NCBI GenBank assembly: GCA_030710605.1
Contig: CP092870.1
Span: 52,217,921 to 52,281,920 of the forward strand
Direction of reading: 5' to 3'
Length of the DNA stretch: 64,000 bases
From: Cordylochernes scorpioides
Taxonomy: Eukaryota; Arthropoda; Arachnida; Pseudoscorpiones; Chernetidae
Made by a program: the position numbers and the translations under genes. The notes beneath the pieces were generated by a model that saw only the letters and a program-made list of their open reading frames with translations, made no database searches and had not been told where the DNA came from. Positions 1 through 11,678 of this stretch are shown here, in pieces (position 1 is the first letter of the stretch; each line of letters begins with the position of its first letter).

Positions 1-664
1 ATATAAAAATGAATGTTTGTATGTCTGATTGTCTGTATGTCCGGTATACAAATTCGCAGTAGTTCACTAATTCAAACCAAAATTTCCATACATAGGTAAA
101 AGAATACGGGGAATACGATAGGCTATTTTAAAAAATATATAAATCAATTATTAAAACTATATATTCAAAATATTCAACTTAGCTCACGAGCAGCGCCCTC
201 TAGAACGCGTGGCGATTTTGACGGCGGGGGGCGCCCATTGGCTGCCGGCGCAGCACATGACTTCCCTGCCCCCTGCCCCCCCCCCCCCCCCCCCGCCGAG
301 TAAATGTGATCTCCCGGCTGCCGGTCGGTTGGACAGTTGCGCGGGGGCAGAGTGACCTCGCGGGTGCCCTCCGGGAACTACGTCCATCTTCCATATGTAA
401 TATACATTTAATCGTGTAAACCCAGGCGTTGCCCGGGTCATTCGTCTACAAATTCGCAGTAGTTCACTAATTCAAACCAAAATTTCCATACATAGGTAAA
501 AGAATACTGGGAAGACGATAGGCTATTTTAAAAATATTGCTGTATCATGTTTGATTATCAGATACAAAATTATATCGGGAAAAATTCCAAAAAGCAGAGA
601 CCACGGGTGAAACAGGGTACATTTAATAGGGTAAAACCCGGGCGTTGCCCGGGTCATTCGGCTA
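1..664 (+). mobile_element. Non-autonomous Helitron-like repeat with internal duplication
   Basis: The 3' end shows a GC hairpin (CCCGGGCGTTGCCCGGG), then a short spacer and CTAG at 661-664 followed by T, which is the Helitron terminal pattern. The segment at 48-133 recurs directly at 452-537, and a second hairpin lies at about 421-437, so two copies appear fused. An inverted relative occupies about 27735-27966. There is no Rep/helicase coding. The start may lie just outside the window. Confidence 0.6.
276..294. repeat. Homopolymer C run
   Basis: Nineteen consecutive C residues lie inside a GC-rich stretch (about 200-370) of the Helitron-like repeat. The length is likely polymorphic and error-prone in assembly. 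Confidence 0.9.
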
Positions 665-769
665 GTAGGTTATATATTTTCTCTGGGATATATATAATGC
701 ATTGTTCTAATTGTTCATTGTTGCATATTTAAAGAAGGAAATATTCCTCTCTTTATATATATATATAAC

Positions 770-950
770 AAATGATTTTAATATCTTGAATATTGATTAA
801 ATTATATAGTACTAGCGAATGTTCCCGGCTTCGCCCGGTTTTTACCTTAGTAAAAGGTTTCCTGAAAAACATTTGTTAAAACGATTCTAGAAAACATCCA
901 ATCCACCTATATATAGATTTATAAACGTATATAAATATTATTGTAAATGC
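770..950 (-). mobile_element. Helitron-like 3' end, minus orientation
   Basis: Read on the minus strand it ends in a CCGGGCGAAGCCGGG hairpin, then CATTCG and CTAG (812-815) followed by T. The same sequence, including about 40 bases beyond CTAG, occurs inverted at about 24525-24708, and a third copy lies at 47265-47423. It therefore forms one arm of an inverted repeat around the Penelope-like array. Confidence 0.6.
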
Positions 951-1118
951 AAAGTCGAACTGCTTTTCACATGTGGTGCAATTACAGTAAAAGCAGTTGC
1001 CTACTTCTACCTACCATGATTATCATGGCCTGTACCACGTGGTGTCACTTTGAGACGACTAGAAAAGACATCATACTTTATTACTTACATATCACATTGT
1101 TTAAATTACGATATATAT
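951..1118. other. Unassigned AT-rich spacer with (AT) run
   Basis: No gene is recognised. The segment ends in an AT dinucleotide run (about 1111-1122) at which the Penelope-like array begins. Confidence 0.5.
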
Positions 1119-1738
1119 ATAATAATAAATAGTTATTTAATTTTATAGTCCAGTTTTGTATTAAAATTATCTTCACTATTATGATCATTTAAATACAAAT
1201 TATAAAATTTGTAAAATGTTATTAATTTGTAGATAGAGAGAGAAAAAAAAATCCTTTACTTCTATTACATCCTCAAGTTAATTATATATTTATAATTAAT
1301 AACAATAAAAAAAATTAACAAAGTAACGTCTATTACATCGGCTTTTACACGTCATTCAGACATACTCTAATCCTATATATAGAATAATCGAAGAGATAAT
1401 ATATATAATAGTTAGAAAAAAGAGAGAAAGACAGAACCATGCACTTTTAATCAAACTAATAATAAGGAAAAAAAAAAAAGAGTTTTATAAAGAAGGTAGA
1501 TAAGATTGTTAGTATATATATATATATATTTTTATGATTTTATATTTTATCCTTTTTTTTTTTTTTTTTAAAAAGATTTTTAAAGGTTTTTTTATTTTAT
1601 AATATGATTATAAATAGTTGTATTTAGTAATATATCTATAGTATGAATTAACATTTGTTATAAGTTTGGATATTATGTTTTGAAACCCTAATGGTAGACC
1701 AGACATACACAAAAAACTTTAAATTGAAATAAATTGGA

Positions 1739-1823
1739 AAAAGAGATCTGCTGGAACGGGGATCATCAGATAAAATTCCAGCGACATTTCAACCCCTTCT
1801 TTATTATGTCATAGATCTCTTTT
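1739..1823 (-). ncRNA. Three-way-junction RNA element (copy 1)
   Basis: Reverse-complement copy with all three stems and the GGGG/CCCC loop pair unchanged. Confidence 0.6.
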
Positions 1824-1922
1824 AAACCGTATTTTATGTGTTAATATTAAGTTGTTTCAGTGAAATATTTAAATGAACATATAACAGATACAAGTGTTAA
1901 CAAATTCAAACTGTAAACCTAC

Positions 1923-1943
1923 CTTGACCGCTGCGTCCTCCAT
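1923..1943 (-). promoter_or_regulatory. Candidate start exon with 5' splice site (copy 1 region)
   Basis: A seven-codon ATG exon (MEDAAVK) is followed by GTAGGT. No long frame lies downstream on the minus strand before the array ends, so this copy has no target. Confidence 0.5.
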
Positions 1944-2426
1944 TGTGTATATCTATTTCTGGCTGGCACATGTCGCGGGAGGGGAATGTCCCCCCACATT
2001 TCAAATTTAGACCATTTCTTCAGAATTTTTTTGAACAACAAGAAAATTAAAGAAGATAGGAAAAATAGTTAAAGGAAGAAAGCTAAGTTTTATAATCTTT
2101 ACAGATAGTTATATCAAAATAACTGATTTAACACTTATTCATCTTTTAATATTCCTTTAAAAAGGCAAATTATAAGAGTTTAATAAAGCTATTAATTGTG
2201 CAAATTCATCTTTATTTAACTTCCATTTTCCTCCCCAGAAATTGGAGATTAAACAAAAATGAACTATATACTTTAACACTTTAAAAATCTTGTGAAAAAA
2301 TCTTTTAATCAGTTATTTAATAAAAGTTTAATTAACTGTTAAAGATTATAAATTTGTATTAGTTAATATTAAGAGAAATTATAGAAAGTTGATTTCATAA
2401 ATGGATATTTCCATTTATTTTTTTTT

Positions 2427-4829
2427 TTAATATTTTATAATTGATATACTGTTGAAATATTTTACTTGTTTGATACTAAATTTGTTTTTAATAAATTCCA
2501 TGTTTAAATTTTTAACATCTTCTATGAAATTATCTAATATATTATTTATTCTATAAAATCTTAGAAACTGACCATAATATATACCTTTACAGCAATTTAA
2601 TGATATATTAGAATTCATATTACAGTATTTTATAATATTGAAATTATAATTACTCTTTTTATTATAAACTCTAACAGCACTATTTGTAAGGTCTATATTC
2701 AAGTCTAAAAAGTTAACTTTTTTGTTTCTATAAATTTTTTCATTGTTCTTAAGTTTCAAGTATTTAGGATATATTTCAGGTATTAATTTTTTAAACAGTG
2801 GATTATTAAATATTATTATGTCATCTACATATCGGAATATTTGCCAATTAATATTATTTTGTAGAAAGTATTCTCTTTCGTACCAGAACAATATTAAATT
2901 TGCTAGTAACGGACTAGAAGAAGTACCCATGGGAACGCCTTCTGATTGAATATATATTTTATTTTTAAATTCTATATAGTTAAAATTTAAAAATGTTTCC
3001 AGTAGAGTTTTTGCTGTTTTAAGATCTAATTTAAATGTTTTATATCTGTTATGAATAATTTTAATGTAGAAAGTTTTGTCATTAATTAATTCATTAAATA
3101 AATTGGTTATTTTATTCTTTAGATCTCTTAAATTTATTTTAGAATATAGGTCCTCAAAGTCAAATGTGTGTACTGTTTCAATGTTTGTCCAATTGTTCAT
3201 TAAATAATTAATGATTTTTTTATTTGAGTTGATAAATTTATAATTATATTTATTAGTTAATTTATTTATAATAAATTGTAGTGTTGAGGCTAATTGTATA
3301 TCAATATTTTTTATGACTGAATTTATACCAGATGTGATTGTTCTGAAAGAAATAGGTTTTTTGTGTAGTTTAGGAATTATATAGAACTTTGGTATGTTTG
3401 GATTTTTGTGGTTATTATAAATTTTTAGTGAATTTTCAACATTTTTGATGTCTTTTTTGATTTTTGTGCCTGTAGTTCTAGCAAAAGTGTATTTATGATT
3501 ATTATCAATTTCCTTTTTTAGTATATCGTGGTATAGATTTTTACAAATTAAAGATAAATTATTGGGACATTTATCTATAGGAGTGATAATATAGTCCTTC
3601 TGTAAATTAATTATATTTTCTTTGAAAGAAGGAATGTCTGAATTGGGTTTTGTGTATTTAAGTGTATTATTATAATAATTTATAATTTCCTTTTTAATAT
3701 TATGTTTCCATTCCAGAAAAGTAAATTCTGGAATACTGTATTTTATACTAGTTTTATTTATGAAAATATCTATATCTTTTAATATAGATTTAATTGTATT
3801 ATTATAATTGTGTTTAATTTGAGGTATATATTTATACCCTTTATTTAAAATTTCTTGATATTCTGGATTTAAAAAAGAAAAGTTGCTAGTTAATATATGA
3901 CCTGAGTACTTATATTTATCAATATAGTTGTTGCAATTACATTTAATTTTTTTAAAATTTGCCAAATTATTAATAAATTGGTTATAATTGCAAACTAAAT
4001 TACCTATATTTTTATTGTATCTCCAGATTGTTTTAAAATTTAAATTTTTTATAGGGAAAAGATTATTGATGATTTGGTTATTAAAAATATCATTAAATTT
4101 AATATGATTAAATAAATTGTTATTAAATTTAATGATAATATTAATGTTATTAGTATTTTGTTTAATTTTTCTGTATTTAAAGATGTCGTGTGTGATATCT
4201 ATTAATCTGTTAGTCAGATTATGAATTTTAATATATTCTATGAGTTTGATAAATTTATTATTATTTAGTTTAAATAATGTTTTAATAAATTTATCGACGA
4301 AGTTGTTAGTGTACATTTGTTTTGGGTCCAGTAATTCTTCAAATTCAATGTAACCTAATTTATTTGTAGTTTTACCTCTAGTTTTATTAGGTTTAGTTTT
4401 AAATTCATTTTTATATTTGCAACTGATTTCATAAGTTGAAATTTCTTCTGTTTGTGGTTTGTATGTGTAGTTTAATTCGTCGTTAAGTCCATAAGGGAAT
4501 AATGTGTTGTGTTTATAAATGTAGTTGTTTTCTAATAATAGTCGTTGTTTTTTGTTTTGACATATGTCTAGTATTTCTATCTTAAAGTTGTTAAAAGTAT
4601 GTAATTGATTGTGTTCTTTCATATATATATTACCAATTGATTTTTTAGCGTGGTTTCTATGTAGGTTTATTCGTATATTTAATGGATTACAAGTTTGTCC
4701 TATATATGATAGTTGACAAATTTGGCATGTTAATTTATAAATAGTATTCACTAATTTACAACTAGTTGTTTGAAAAGTGTCATGGTTCTTAAGAGAGGGA
4801 CAAGTTTGACAATTTTTTCTTAGGCAATT
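2427..4829 (-). CDS. Penelope-like retroelement protein, GIY-YIG endonuclease + reverse transcriptase (copy 1)
   Basis: The frame is open from a putative 3' splice site at 4829 to a TAA at 2427. An N-terminal GIY-YIG endonuclease (TIY, YIG, a downstream Arg and Glu, and PYGLN) is preceded by a Cys-rich stretch with NCQTCP. A CxC motif (KCNC) and a Penelope/telomerase-type RT follow (PKLHKKP, FDFEDLY, GVPMGTSSSPLL, YVDD, FLDLN). No in-frame ATG occurs before the endonuclease motifs; the only nearby candidate, GTG at 4751, is not a normal eukaryotic start. Translation probably begins in a spliced upstream exon (6213-6233). It should nick target DNA and copy the element's RNA at the nick in the nucleus. 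No internal stop is present. Confidence 0.9.
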   Translation of the reverse strand, partial: NCLRKNCQTCPSLKNHDTFQTTSCKLVNTIYKLTCQICQLSYIGQTCNPLNIRINLHRNHAKKSIGNIYMKEHNQLHTFNNFKIEILDICQNKKQRLLLENNYIYKHNTLFPYGLNDELNYTYKPQTEEISTYEISCKYKNEFKTKPNKTRGKTTNKLGYIEFEELLDPKQMYTNNFVDKFIKTLFKLNNNKFIKLIEYIKIHNLTNRLIDITHDIFKYRKIKQNTNNINIIIKFNNNLFNHIKFNDIFNNQIINNLFPIKNLNFKTIWRYNKNIGNLVCNYNQFINNLANFKKIKCNCNNYIDKYKYSGHILTSNFSFLNPEYQEILNKGYKYIPQIKHNYNNTIKSILKDIDIFINKTSIKYSIPEFTFLEWKHNIKKEIINYYNNTLKYTKPNSDIPSFKENIINLQKDYIITPIDKCPNNLSLICKNLYHDILKKEIDNNHKYTFARTTGTKIKKDIKNVENSLKIYNNHKNPNIPKFYIIPKLHKKPISFRTITSGINSVIKNIDIQLASTLQFIINKLTNKYNYKFINSNKKIINYLMNNWTNIETVHTFDFEDLYSKINLRDLKNKITNLFNELINDKTFYIKIIHNRYKTFKLDLKTAKTLLETFLNFNYIEFKNKIYIQSEGVPMGTSSSPLLANLILFWYEREYFLQNNINWQIFRYVDDIIIFNNPLFKKLIPEIYPKYLKLKNNEKIYRNKKVNFLDLNIDLTNSAVRVYNKKSNYNFNIIKYCNMNSNISLNCCKGIYYGQFLRFYRINNILDNFIEDVKNLNMEFIKNKFSIKQVKYFNSISIIKY

Positions 4830-6028
4830 CTTAGCGAGTTTAAATTAACATAAAAGAGGTGCTAACACTAATATGTTTGTAGTTTTTTTTTAGTTTTTTT
4901 AGTTTGTTATTCTTATGAATTTTTTAAATATATTTTACTTAATTGTTTTTGTGGTGATAAAATTTGTAATAAATTGAATAATTAATCTATAAATATGTAG
5001 ATATTACTGTTTGTTATCTGTTATATTTTTAAGAATAACTAATAAAAAAAACATCTTTAAACTAACAAAAACACTGAAAAAAACAAAAGTTCTGAAATTA
5101 TTTTTTTTTCTAGAATTACTTTTATAATTTAATTTTTAATAATCAAACAATGAAAGATAATTAAAATTTGTATGAAGATTTATTTATATTAGAATATCTA
5201 ATATAATTTAATTTGTATATTATGTTATATATAAAAAAAATATATCATAGAGCAAGCTCATATGAATTAATATAGTGTAGAAACTATATAACAAAATTAT
5301 AACAGTGATTCTAATTTTAAAAAATTTAAGGAGCAAACTGATAATAATGATAACTTATATCAGTTAGATTTGATTAGATTAGCAAGCTAAATCTAAATTA
5401 ATTATAATAATAAATAGTTATTTAATTTTATAGTCCAGTTTTGTATTAAAATTATCTTCACTATTATGATCATTTAAATACAAATTATAAAATTTGTAAA
5501 ATGTTATTAATTTGTAGATAGAGAGAGAAAAAAAAATCCTTTACTTCTATTACATCCTCAAGTTAATTATATATTTATAATTAATAACAATAAAAAAATT
5601 AACAAAGTAACGTCTATTACATCGGCTTTTACACGTCATTCAGACATACTCTAATCCTATATATAGAATAATCGAAGAGATAATATATATAATAGTTAGA
5701 AAAAAGAGAGAAAGACAGAACCATGCACTTTTAATCAAACTAATAATAAGGAAAAAAAAAAAGAGTTTTATAAAGAAGGTAGATAAGATTGTTAGTATAT
5801 ATATATATTTTTTTTTTATGATTTTATATTTTATCCTTTTTTTTTTTTTTTTTTTTTTAAAAAGATTTTTAAAGGTTTTTTTTATTTTATAATATGATTA
5901 TAAATAGTTGTATTTAGTAATATATCTATAGTATGAATTAACATTTGTTATAAGTTTGGATATTATGTTTTGAAACCCTAATGGTAGACCAGACATACAC
6001 AAAAAACTTTAAATTGAAATAAATTGGA

Positions 6029-6113
6029 AAAAGAGATCTGCTGGAACGGGGATCATCAGATAAAATTCCAGCGACATTTCAACCCCTTCTTTATTATGTC
6101 ATAGATCTCTTTT
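6029..6113 (-). ncRNA. Three-way-junction RNA element (copy 2)
   Basis: Identical minus-strand copy, within the predicted intron between 6213 and 4831. Confidence 0.6.
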
Positions 6114-6212
6114 AAACCGTATTTTATGTGTTAATATTAAGTTGTTTCAGTGAAATATTTAAATGAACATATAACAGATACAAGTGTTAACAAATTCAAA
6201 CTGTAAACCTAC

Positions 6213-6233
6213 CTTGACCGCTGCGTCCTCCAT
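6213..6233 (-). promoter_or_regulatory. Candidate start exon feeding copy 1
   Basis: Same seven codons and GTAGGT donor. The nearest phase-matched acceptor is AG at 4830-4831, giving an intron of 1383 nt before the copy 1 frame. Confidence 0.55.
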
Positions 6234-6657
6234 TGTGTATATCTATTTCTGGCTGGCACATGTCGCGGGAGGGGAATGTCCCCCCACATTTCAAATTTAG
6301 ACCATTTCTTCAGAATTTTTTTGAACAACAAGAAAATTAAAGAAGATAGGAAAAATAGTTAAAGGAAGAAAGCTAAGTTTTATAATCTTTACAGATAGTT
6401 ATATCAAAATAACTGATTTAACACTTATTCATCTTTTAATATTCCTTTAAAAGGCAAATTATAAGAGTTTAATAAAGCTATTAATTGTGCAAATTCATCT
6501 TTATTTAACTTCCATTTTCCTCCCCAGAAATTGGAGATTAAACAAAAATGAACTATATACTTTAACACTTTAAAAATCTTGTGAAAAAATCTTTTAATCA
6601 GTTATTTAATAAAAGTTTAATTAACTGTTAAAGATTATAAATTTGTATTAGTTAATA

Positions 6658-9117
6658 TTAAGAGAAATTATAGAAAGTTGATTTCATAAATGGATATTTC
6701 CATTTATTTTTTTTTAAATATTTTATAATTGATATACTGTTGAAATATTTTACTTGTTTGATACTAAATTTGTTTTTAATAAATTCCATGTTTAAATTTT
6801 TAACATCTTCTATGAAATTATCTAATATATTATTTATTCTATAAAATCTTAGAAACTGACCATAATATATACCTTTACAGCAATTTAATGATATATTAGA
6901 ATTCATATTACAGTATTTTATAATATTGAAATTATAATTACTCTTTTTATTATAAACTCTAACAGCACTATTTGTAAGGTCTATATTCAAGTCTAAAAAG
7001 TTAACTTTTTTGTTTCTATAAATTTTTTCATTGTTCTTAAGTTTCAAGTATTTAGGATATATTTCAGGTATTAATTTTTTAAACAGTGGATTATTAAATA
7101 TTATTATGTCATCTACATATCGGAATATTTGCCAATTAATATTATTTTGTAGAAAGTATTCTCTTTCGTACCAGAACAATATTAAATTTGCTAGTAACGG
7201 ACTAGAAGAAGTACCCATGGGAACGCCTTCTGATTGAATATATATTTTATTTTTAAATTCTATATAGTTAAAATTTAAAAATGTTTCCAGTAGAGTTTTT
7301 GCTGTTTTAAGATCTAATTTAAATGTTTTATATCTGTTATGAATAATTTTAATGTAGAAAGTTTTGTCATTAATTAATTCATTAAATAAATTGGTTATTT
7401 TATTCTTTAGATCTCTTAAATTTATTTTAGAATATAGGTCCTCAAAGTCAAATGTGTGTACTGTTTCAATGTTTGTCCAATTGTTCATTAAATAATTAAT
7501 GATTTTTTTATTTGAGTTGATAAATTTATAATTATATTTATTAGTTAATTTATTTATAATAAATTGTAGTGTTGAGGCTAATTGTATATCAATATTTTTT
7601 ATGACTGAATTTATAACAGATGTGATTGTTCTGAAAGAAATAGGTTTTTTGTGTAGTTTAGGAATTATATAGAACTTTGGTATGTTTGGATTTTTGTGGT
7701 TATTATAAATTTTTAGTGAATTTTCAACATTTTTGATGTCTTTTTTGATTTTTGTGCCTGTAGTTCTAGCAAAAGTGTATTTATGATTATTATCAATTTC
7801 CTTTTTTAGTATATCGTGGTATAGATTTTTACAAATTAAAGATAAATTATTGGGACATTTATCTATAGGAGTGATAATATAGTCCTTCTGTAAATTAATT
7901 ATATTTTCTTTGAAAGAAGGAATGTCTGAATTGGGTTTTGTGTATTTAAGTGTATTATTATAATAATTTATAATTTCCTTTTTAATATTATGTTTCCATT
8001 CCAGAAAAGTAAATTCTGGAATACTGTATTTTATACTAGTTTTATTTATGAAAATATCTATATCTTTTAATATAGATTTAATTGTATTATTATAATTGTG
8101 TTTAATTTGAGGTATATATTTATACCCTTTATTTAAAATTTCTTGATATTCTGGATTTAAAAAAGAAAAGTTGCTAGTTAATATATGACCTGAGTACTTA
8201 TATTTATCAATATAGTTGTTGCAATTACATTTAATTTTTTTAAAATTTGCCAAATTATTAATAAATTGGTTATAATTGCAAACTAAATTACCTATATTTT
8301 TATTGTATCTCCAGATTGTTTTAAAATTTAAATTTTTTATAGGGAAAAGATTATTGATGATTTGGTTATTAAAAATATCATTAAATTTAATATGATTAAA
8401 TAAATTGTTATTAAATTTAATGATAATATTAATGTTATTAGTATTTTGTTTAATTTTTCTGTATTTAAAGATGTCGTGTGTGATATCTATTAATCTGTTA
8501 GTCAGATTATGAATTTTAATATATTCTATGAGTTTGATAAATTTATTATTATTTAGTTTAAATAATGTTTTAATAAATTTATCGACGAAGTTGTTAGTGT
8601 ACATTTGTTTTGGGTCCAGTAATTCTTCAAATTCAATGTAACCTAATTTATTTGTAGTTTTACCTCTAGTTTTATTAGGTTTAGTTTTAAATTCATTTTT
8701 ATATTTGCAACTGATTTCATAAGTTGAAATTTCTTCTGTTTGTGGTTTGTATGTGTAGTTTAATTCGTCGTTAAGTCCATAAGGGAATAATGTGTTGTGT
8801 TTATAAATGTAGTTGTTTTCTAATAATAGTCGTTGTTTTTTGTTTTGACATATGTCTAGTATTTCTATCTTAAAGTTGTTAAAAGTATGTAATTGATTGT
8901 GTTCTTTCATATATATATTACCAATTGATTTTTTAGCGTGGTTTCTATGTAGGTTTATTCGTATATTTAATGGATTACAAGTTTGTCCTATATATGATAG
9001 TTGACAAATTTGGCATGTTAATTTATAAATAGTATTCACTAATTTACAACTAGTTGTTTGAAAAGTGTCATGGTTCTTAAGAGAGGGACAAGTTTGACAA
9101 TTTTTTCTTAGGCAATT
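6658..9117 (-). CDS. Penelope-like retroelement protein (copy 2), C-terminally extended
   Basis: All motifs of copy 1 are intact. There are two differences. A Gly to Val change follows the RFRTITS-type motif of the RT fingers (TSVINS instead of TSGINS). Sequence variation at the 3' TAT/poly-A junction also removes the usual stop, adding about 19 residues that end in FYNFS. The partial copy 3 shares the altered C-terminus, so these two left-arm units are the most closely related pair. Exon 1 would come from copy 3 (10497-10517). Confidence 0.88.
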   Translation of the reverse strand, partial: NCLRKNCQTCPSLKNHDTFQTTSCKLVNTIYKLTCQICQLSYIGQTCNPLNIRINLHRNHAKKSIGNIYMKEHNQLHTFNNFKIEILDICQNKKQRLLLENNYIYKHNTLFPYGLNDELNYTYKPQTEEISTYEISCKYKNEFKTKPNKTRGKTTNKLGYIEFEELLDPKQMYTNNFVDKFIKTLFKLNNNKFIKLIEYIKIHNLTNRLIDITHDIFKYRKIKQNTNNINIIIKFNNNLFNHIKFNDIFNNQIINNLFPIKNLNFKTIWRYNKNIGNLVCNYNQFINNLANFKKIKCNCNNYIDKYKYSGHILTSNFSFLNPEYQEILNKGYKYIPQIKHNYNNTIKSILKDIDIFINKTSIKYSIPEFTFLEWKHNIKKEIINYYNNTLKYTKPNSDIPSFKENIINLQKDYIITPIDKCPNNLSLICKNLYHDILKKEIDNNHKYTFARTTGTKIKKDIKNVENSLKIYNNHKNPNIPKFYIIPKLHKKPISFRTITSVINSVIKNIDIQLASTLQFIINKLTNKYNYKFINSNKKIINYLMNNWTNIETVHTFDFEDLYSKINLRDLKNKITNLFNELINDKTFYIKIIHNRYKTFKLDLKTAKTLLETFLNFNYIEFKNKIYIQSEGVPMGTSSSPLLANLILFWYEREYFLQNNINWQIFRYVDDIIIFNNPLFKKLIPEIYPKYLKLKNNEKIYRNKKVNFLDLNIDLTNSAVRVYNKKSNYNFNIIKYCNMNSNISLNCCKGIYYGQFLRFYRINNILDNFIEDVKNLNMEFIKNKFSIKQVKYFNSISIIKYLKKNKWKYPFMKSTFYNFS

Positions 9118-10312
9118 CTTAGCGAGTTTAAATTAACATAAAAGAGGTGCTAACACTAATATGTTTGTAGTTTTTTTTTAGTTTTTTTAGTTTGTTATTC
9201 TTATGAATTTTTTAAATATATTTTACTTAATTGTTTTTGTGGTGATAAAATTTGTAATAAATTGAATAATTAATCTATAAATATGTAGATATTACTGTTT
9301 GTTATCTGTTATATTTTTAAGAATAACTAATAAAAAAACATCTTTAAACTAACAAAAACACTGAAAAAACAAAAGTTCTGAAATTATTTTTTTTTCTAGA
9401 ATTACTTTTATAATTTAATTTTTAATAATCAAACAATGAAAGATAATTAAAATTTGTATGAAGATTTATTTATATTAGAATATCTAATATAATTTAATTT
9501 GTATATTATGTTATATATAAAAAAAATATATCATAGAGCAAGCTCATATGAATTAATATAGTGTAGAAACTATATAACAAAATTATAACAGTGATTCTAA
9601 TTTTAAAAAATTTAAGGAGCAAACTGATAATAATGATAACTTATATCAGTTAGATTTGATTAGATTAGCAAGCTAAATCTAAATTAATTATAATAATAAA
9701 TAGTTATTTAATTTTATAGTCCAGTTTTGTATTAAAATTATCTTCACTATTATGATCATTTAAATACAAATTATAAAATTTGTAAAATGTTATTAATTTG
9801 TAGATAGAGAGAGAAAAAAAAAATCCTTTACTTCTATTACATCCTCAAGTTAATTATATATTTATAATTAATAACAATAAAAAAATTAACAAAGTAACGT
9901 CTATTACATCGGCTTTTACACGTCATTCAGACATACTCTAATCCTATATATAGAATAATCGAAGAGATAATATATATAATAGTTAGAAAAAAGAGAGAAA
10001 GACAGAACCATGCACTTTTAATCAAACTAATAATAAGGAAAAAAAAAAAAAGAGTTTTATAAAGAAGGTAGATAAGATTGTTAGTATATATATATATTTT
10101 TTTTTATGATTTTATATTTTATCCTTTTTTTTTTTTTTTTTTTAAAAAGATTTTTAAAGGTTTTTTTATTTTATAATATGATTATAAATAGTTGTATTTA
10201 GTAATATATCTATAGTATGAATTAACATTTGTTATAAGTTTGGATATTATGTTTTGAAACCCTAATGGTAGACCAGACATACACAAAAAACTTTAAATTG
10301 AAATAAATTGGA

Positions 10313-10397
10313 AAAAGAGATCTGCTGGAACGGGGATCATCAGATAAAATTCCAGCGACATTTCAACCCCTTCTTTATTATGTCATAGATCTCTTTT
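10313..10397 (-). ncRNA. Three-way-junction RNA element (copy 3)
   Basis: Identical minus-strand copy, within the predicted intron between 10497 and 9119. Confidence 0.6.
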
Positions 10398-10496
10398 AAA
10401 CCGTATTTTATGTGTTAATATTAAGTTGTTTCAGTGAAATATTTAAATGAACATATAACAGATACAAGTGTTAACAAATTCAAACTGTAAACCTAC

Positions 10497-10517
10497 CTTG
10501 ACCGCTGCGTCCTCCAT
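10497..10517 (-). promoter_or_regulatory. Candidate start exon feeding copy 2
   Basis: Same exon. The acceptor is the AG at 9118-9119 just upstream of the copy 2 frame. Confidence 0.55.
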
Positions 10518-10941
10518 TGTGTATATCTATTTCTGGCTGGCACATGTCGCGGGAGGGGAATGTCCCCCCACATTTCAAATTTAGACCATTTCTTCAGAAT
10601 TTTTTTGAACAACAAGAAAATTAAAGAAGATAGGAAAAATAGTTAAAGGAAGAAAGCTAAGTTTTATAATCTTTACAGATAGTTATATCAAAATAACTGA
10701 TTTAACACTTATTCATCTTTTAATATTCCTTTAAAAAGGCAAATTATAAGAGTTTAATAAAGCTATTAATTGTGCAAATTCATCTTTATTTAACTTCCAT
10801 TTTCCTCCCCAGAAATTGGAGATTAAACAAAATGAACTATATACTTTAACACTTTAAAAATCTTGTGAAAAAATCTTTTAATCAGTTATTTAATAAAAGT
10901 TTAATTAACTGTTAAAGATTATAAATTTGTATTAGTTAATA

Positions 10942-11043
10942 TTAAGAGAAATTATAGAAAGTTGATTTCATAAATGGATATTTCCATTTATTTTTTTTTA
11001 AATATTTTATAATTGATATACTGTTGAAATATTTTACTTGTTT
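10942..11043 (-). CDS. Penelope-like retroelement protein (copy 3), C-terminal fragment cut by gap
   Basis: Only the last codons remain before the run of N. They match the tail of copy 2, including the read-through extension. The missing part is an assembly gap, not evidence of a truncated gene. Confidence 0.75.
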   Translation of the reverse strand, partial: KQVKYFNSISIIKYLKKNKWKYPFMKSTFYNFS

Positions 11044-11143
11044 NNNNNNNNNNNNNNNNNNNNNNNNNNNNNNNNNNNNNNNNNNNNNNNNNNNNNNNNN
11101 NNNNNNNNNNNNNNNNNNNNNNNNNNNNNNNNNNNNNNNNNNN
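11044..11143. other. Assembly gap (100 N) at array inversion point
   Basis: Exactly 100 N, the usual placeholder for a gap of unknown size. Orientation switches from minus to plus across it. At least the rest of copy 3, with its 5' region, and the first part of the pre-copy-4 unit are missing here. Confidence 0.95.
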
Positions 11144-11678
11144 ACTGATATAAGTTATCATTATTATCAGTTTGCTCCTTAAATTTTTTAAAATTAGAAT
11201 CACTGTTATAATTTTGTTATATAGTTTCTACACTATATTAATTCATATGAGCTTGCTCTATGATATATTTTTTTTTATATATAACATAATATACAAATTA
11301 AATTATATTAGATATTCTAATATAAATAAATCTTCATACAAATTTTAATTATCTTTCATTGTTTGATTATTAAAAATTAAATTATAAAAGTAATTCTAGA
11401 AAAAAAAATAATTTCAGAACTTTTGTTTTTTTCAGTGTTTTTGTTAGCTTAAAGATGTTTTTTTTATTAGTTATTCTTAAAAATATAACAGATAACAAAC
11501 AGTAATATCTACATATTTATAGATTAATTATTCAATTTATTACAAATTTTATCACCACAAAAACAATTAAGTAAAATATATTTAAAAAATTCATAAGAAT
11601 AACAAACTAAAAAAACTAAAAAAAACTACAAACATATTAGTGTTAGCACCTCTTTTATGTTAATTTAAACTCGCTAAG

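Larger units (their letters stand above)
1119..11043 (-). mobile_element. Left arm of Naiad-type Penelope-like array (three minus-strand units)
   Basis: Two complete units and one interrupted unit stand head to tail with a period of about 4.29 kb. The long frames are at 2427-4829 and 6658-9117, and the third is cut at the gap. The units are nearly identical, differing mostly in homopolymer lengths and a few point changes. The outer edge lies in (AT)n at 1111-1122. The order of GIY-YIG then CxC then RT identifies the N-terminal-endonuclease Penelope-like clade (Naiad/Chlamys), for which tandem and inverted insertions and a microsatellite bias have been described. The 5' ends face the assembly gap. 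Confidence 0.9.
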
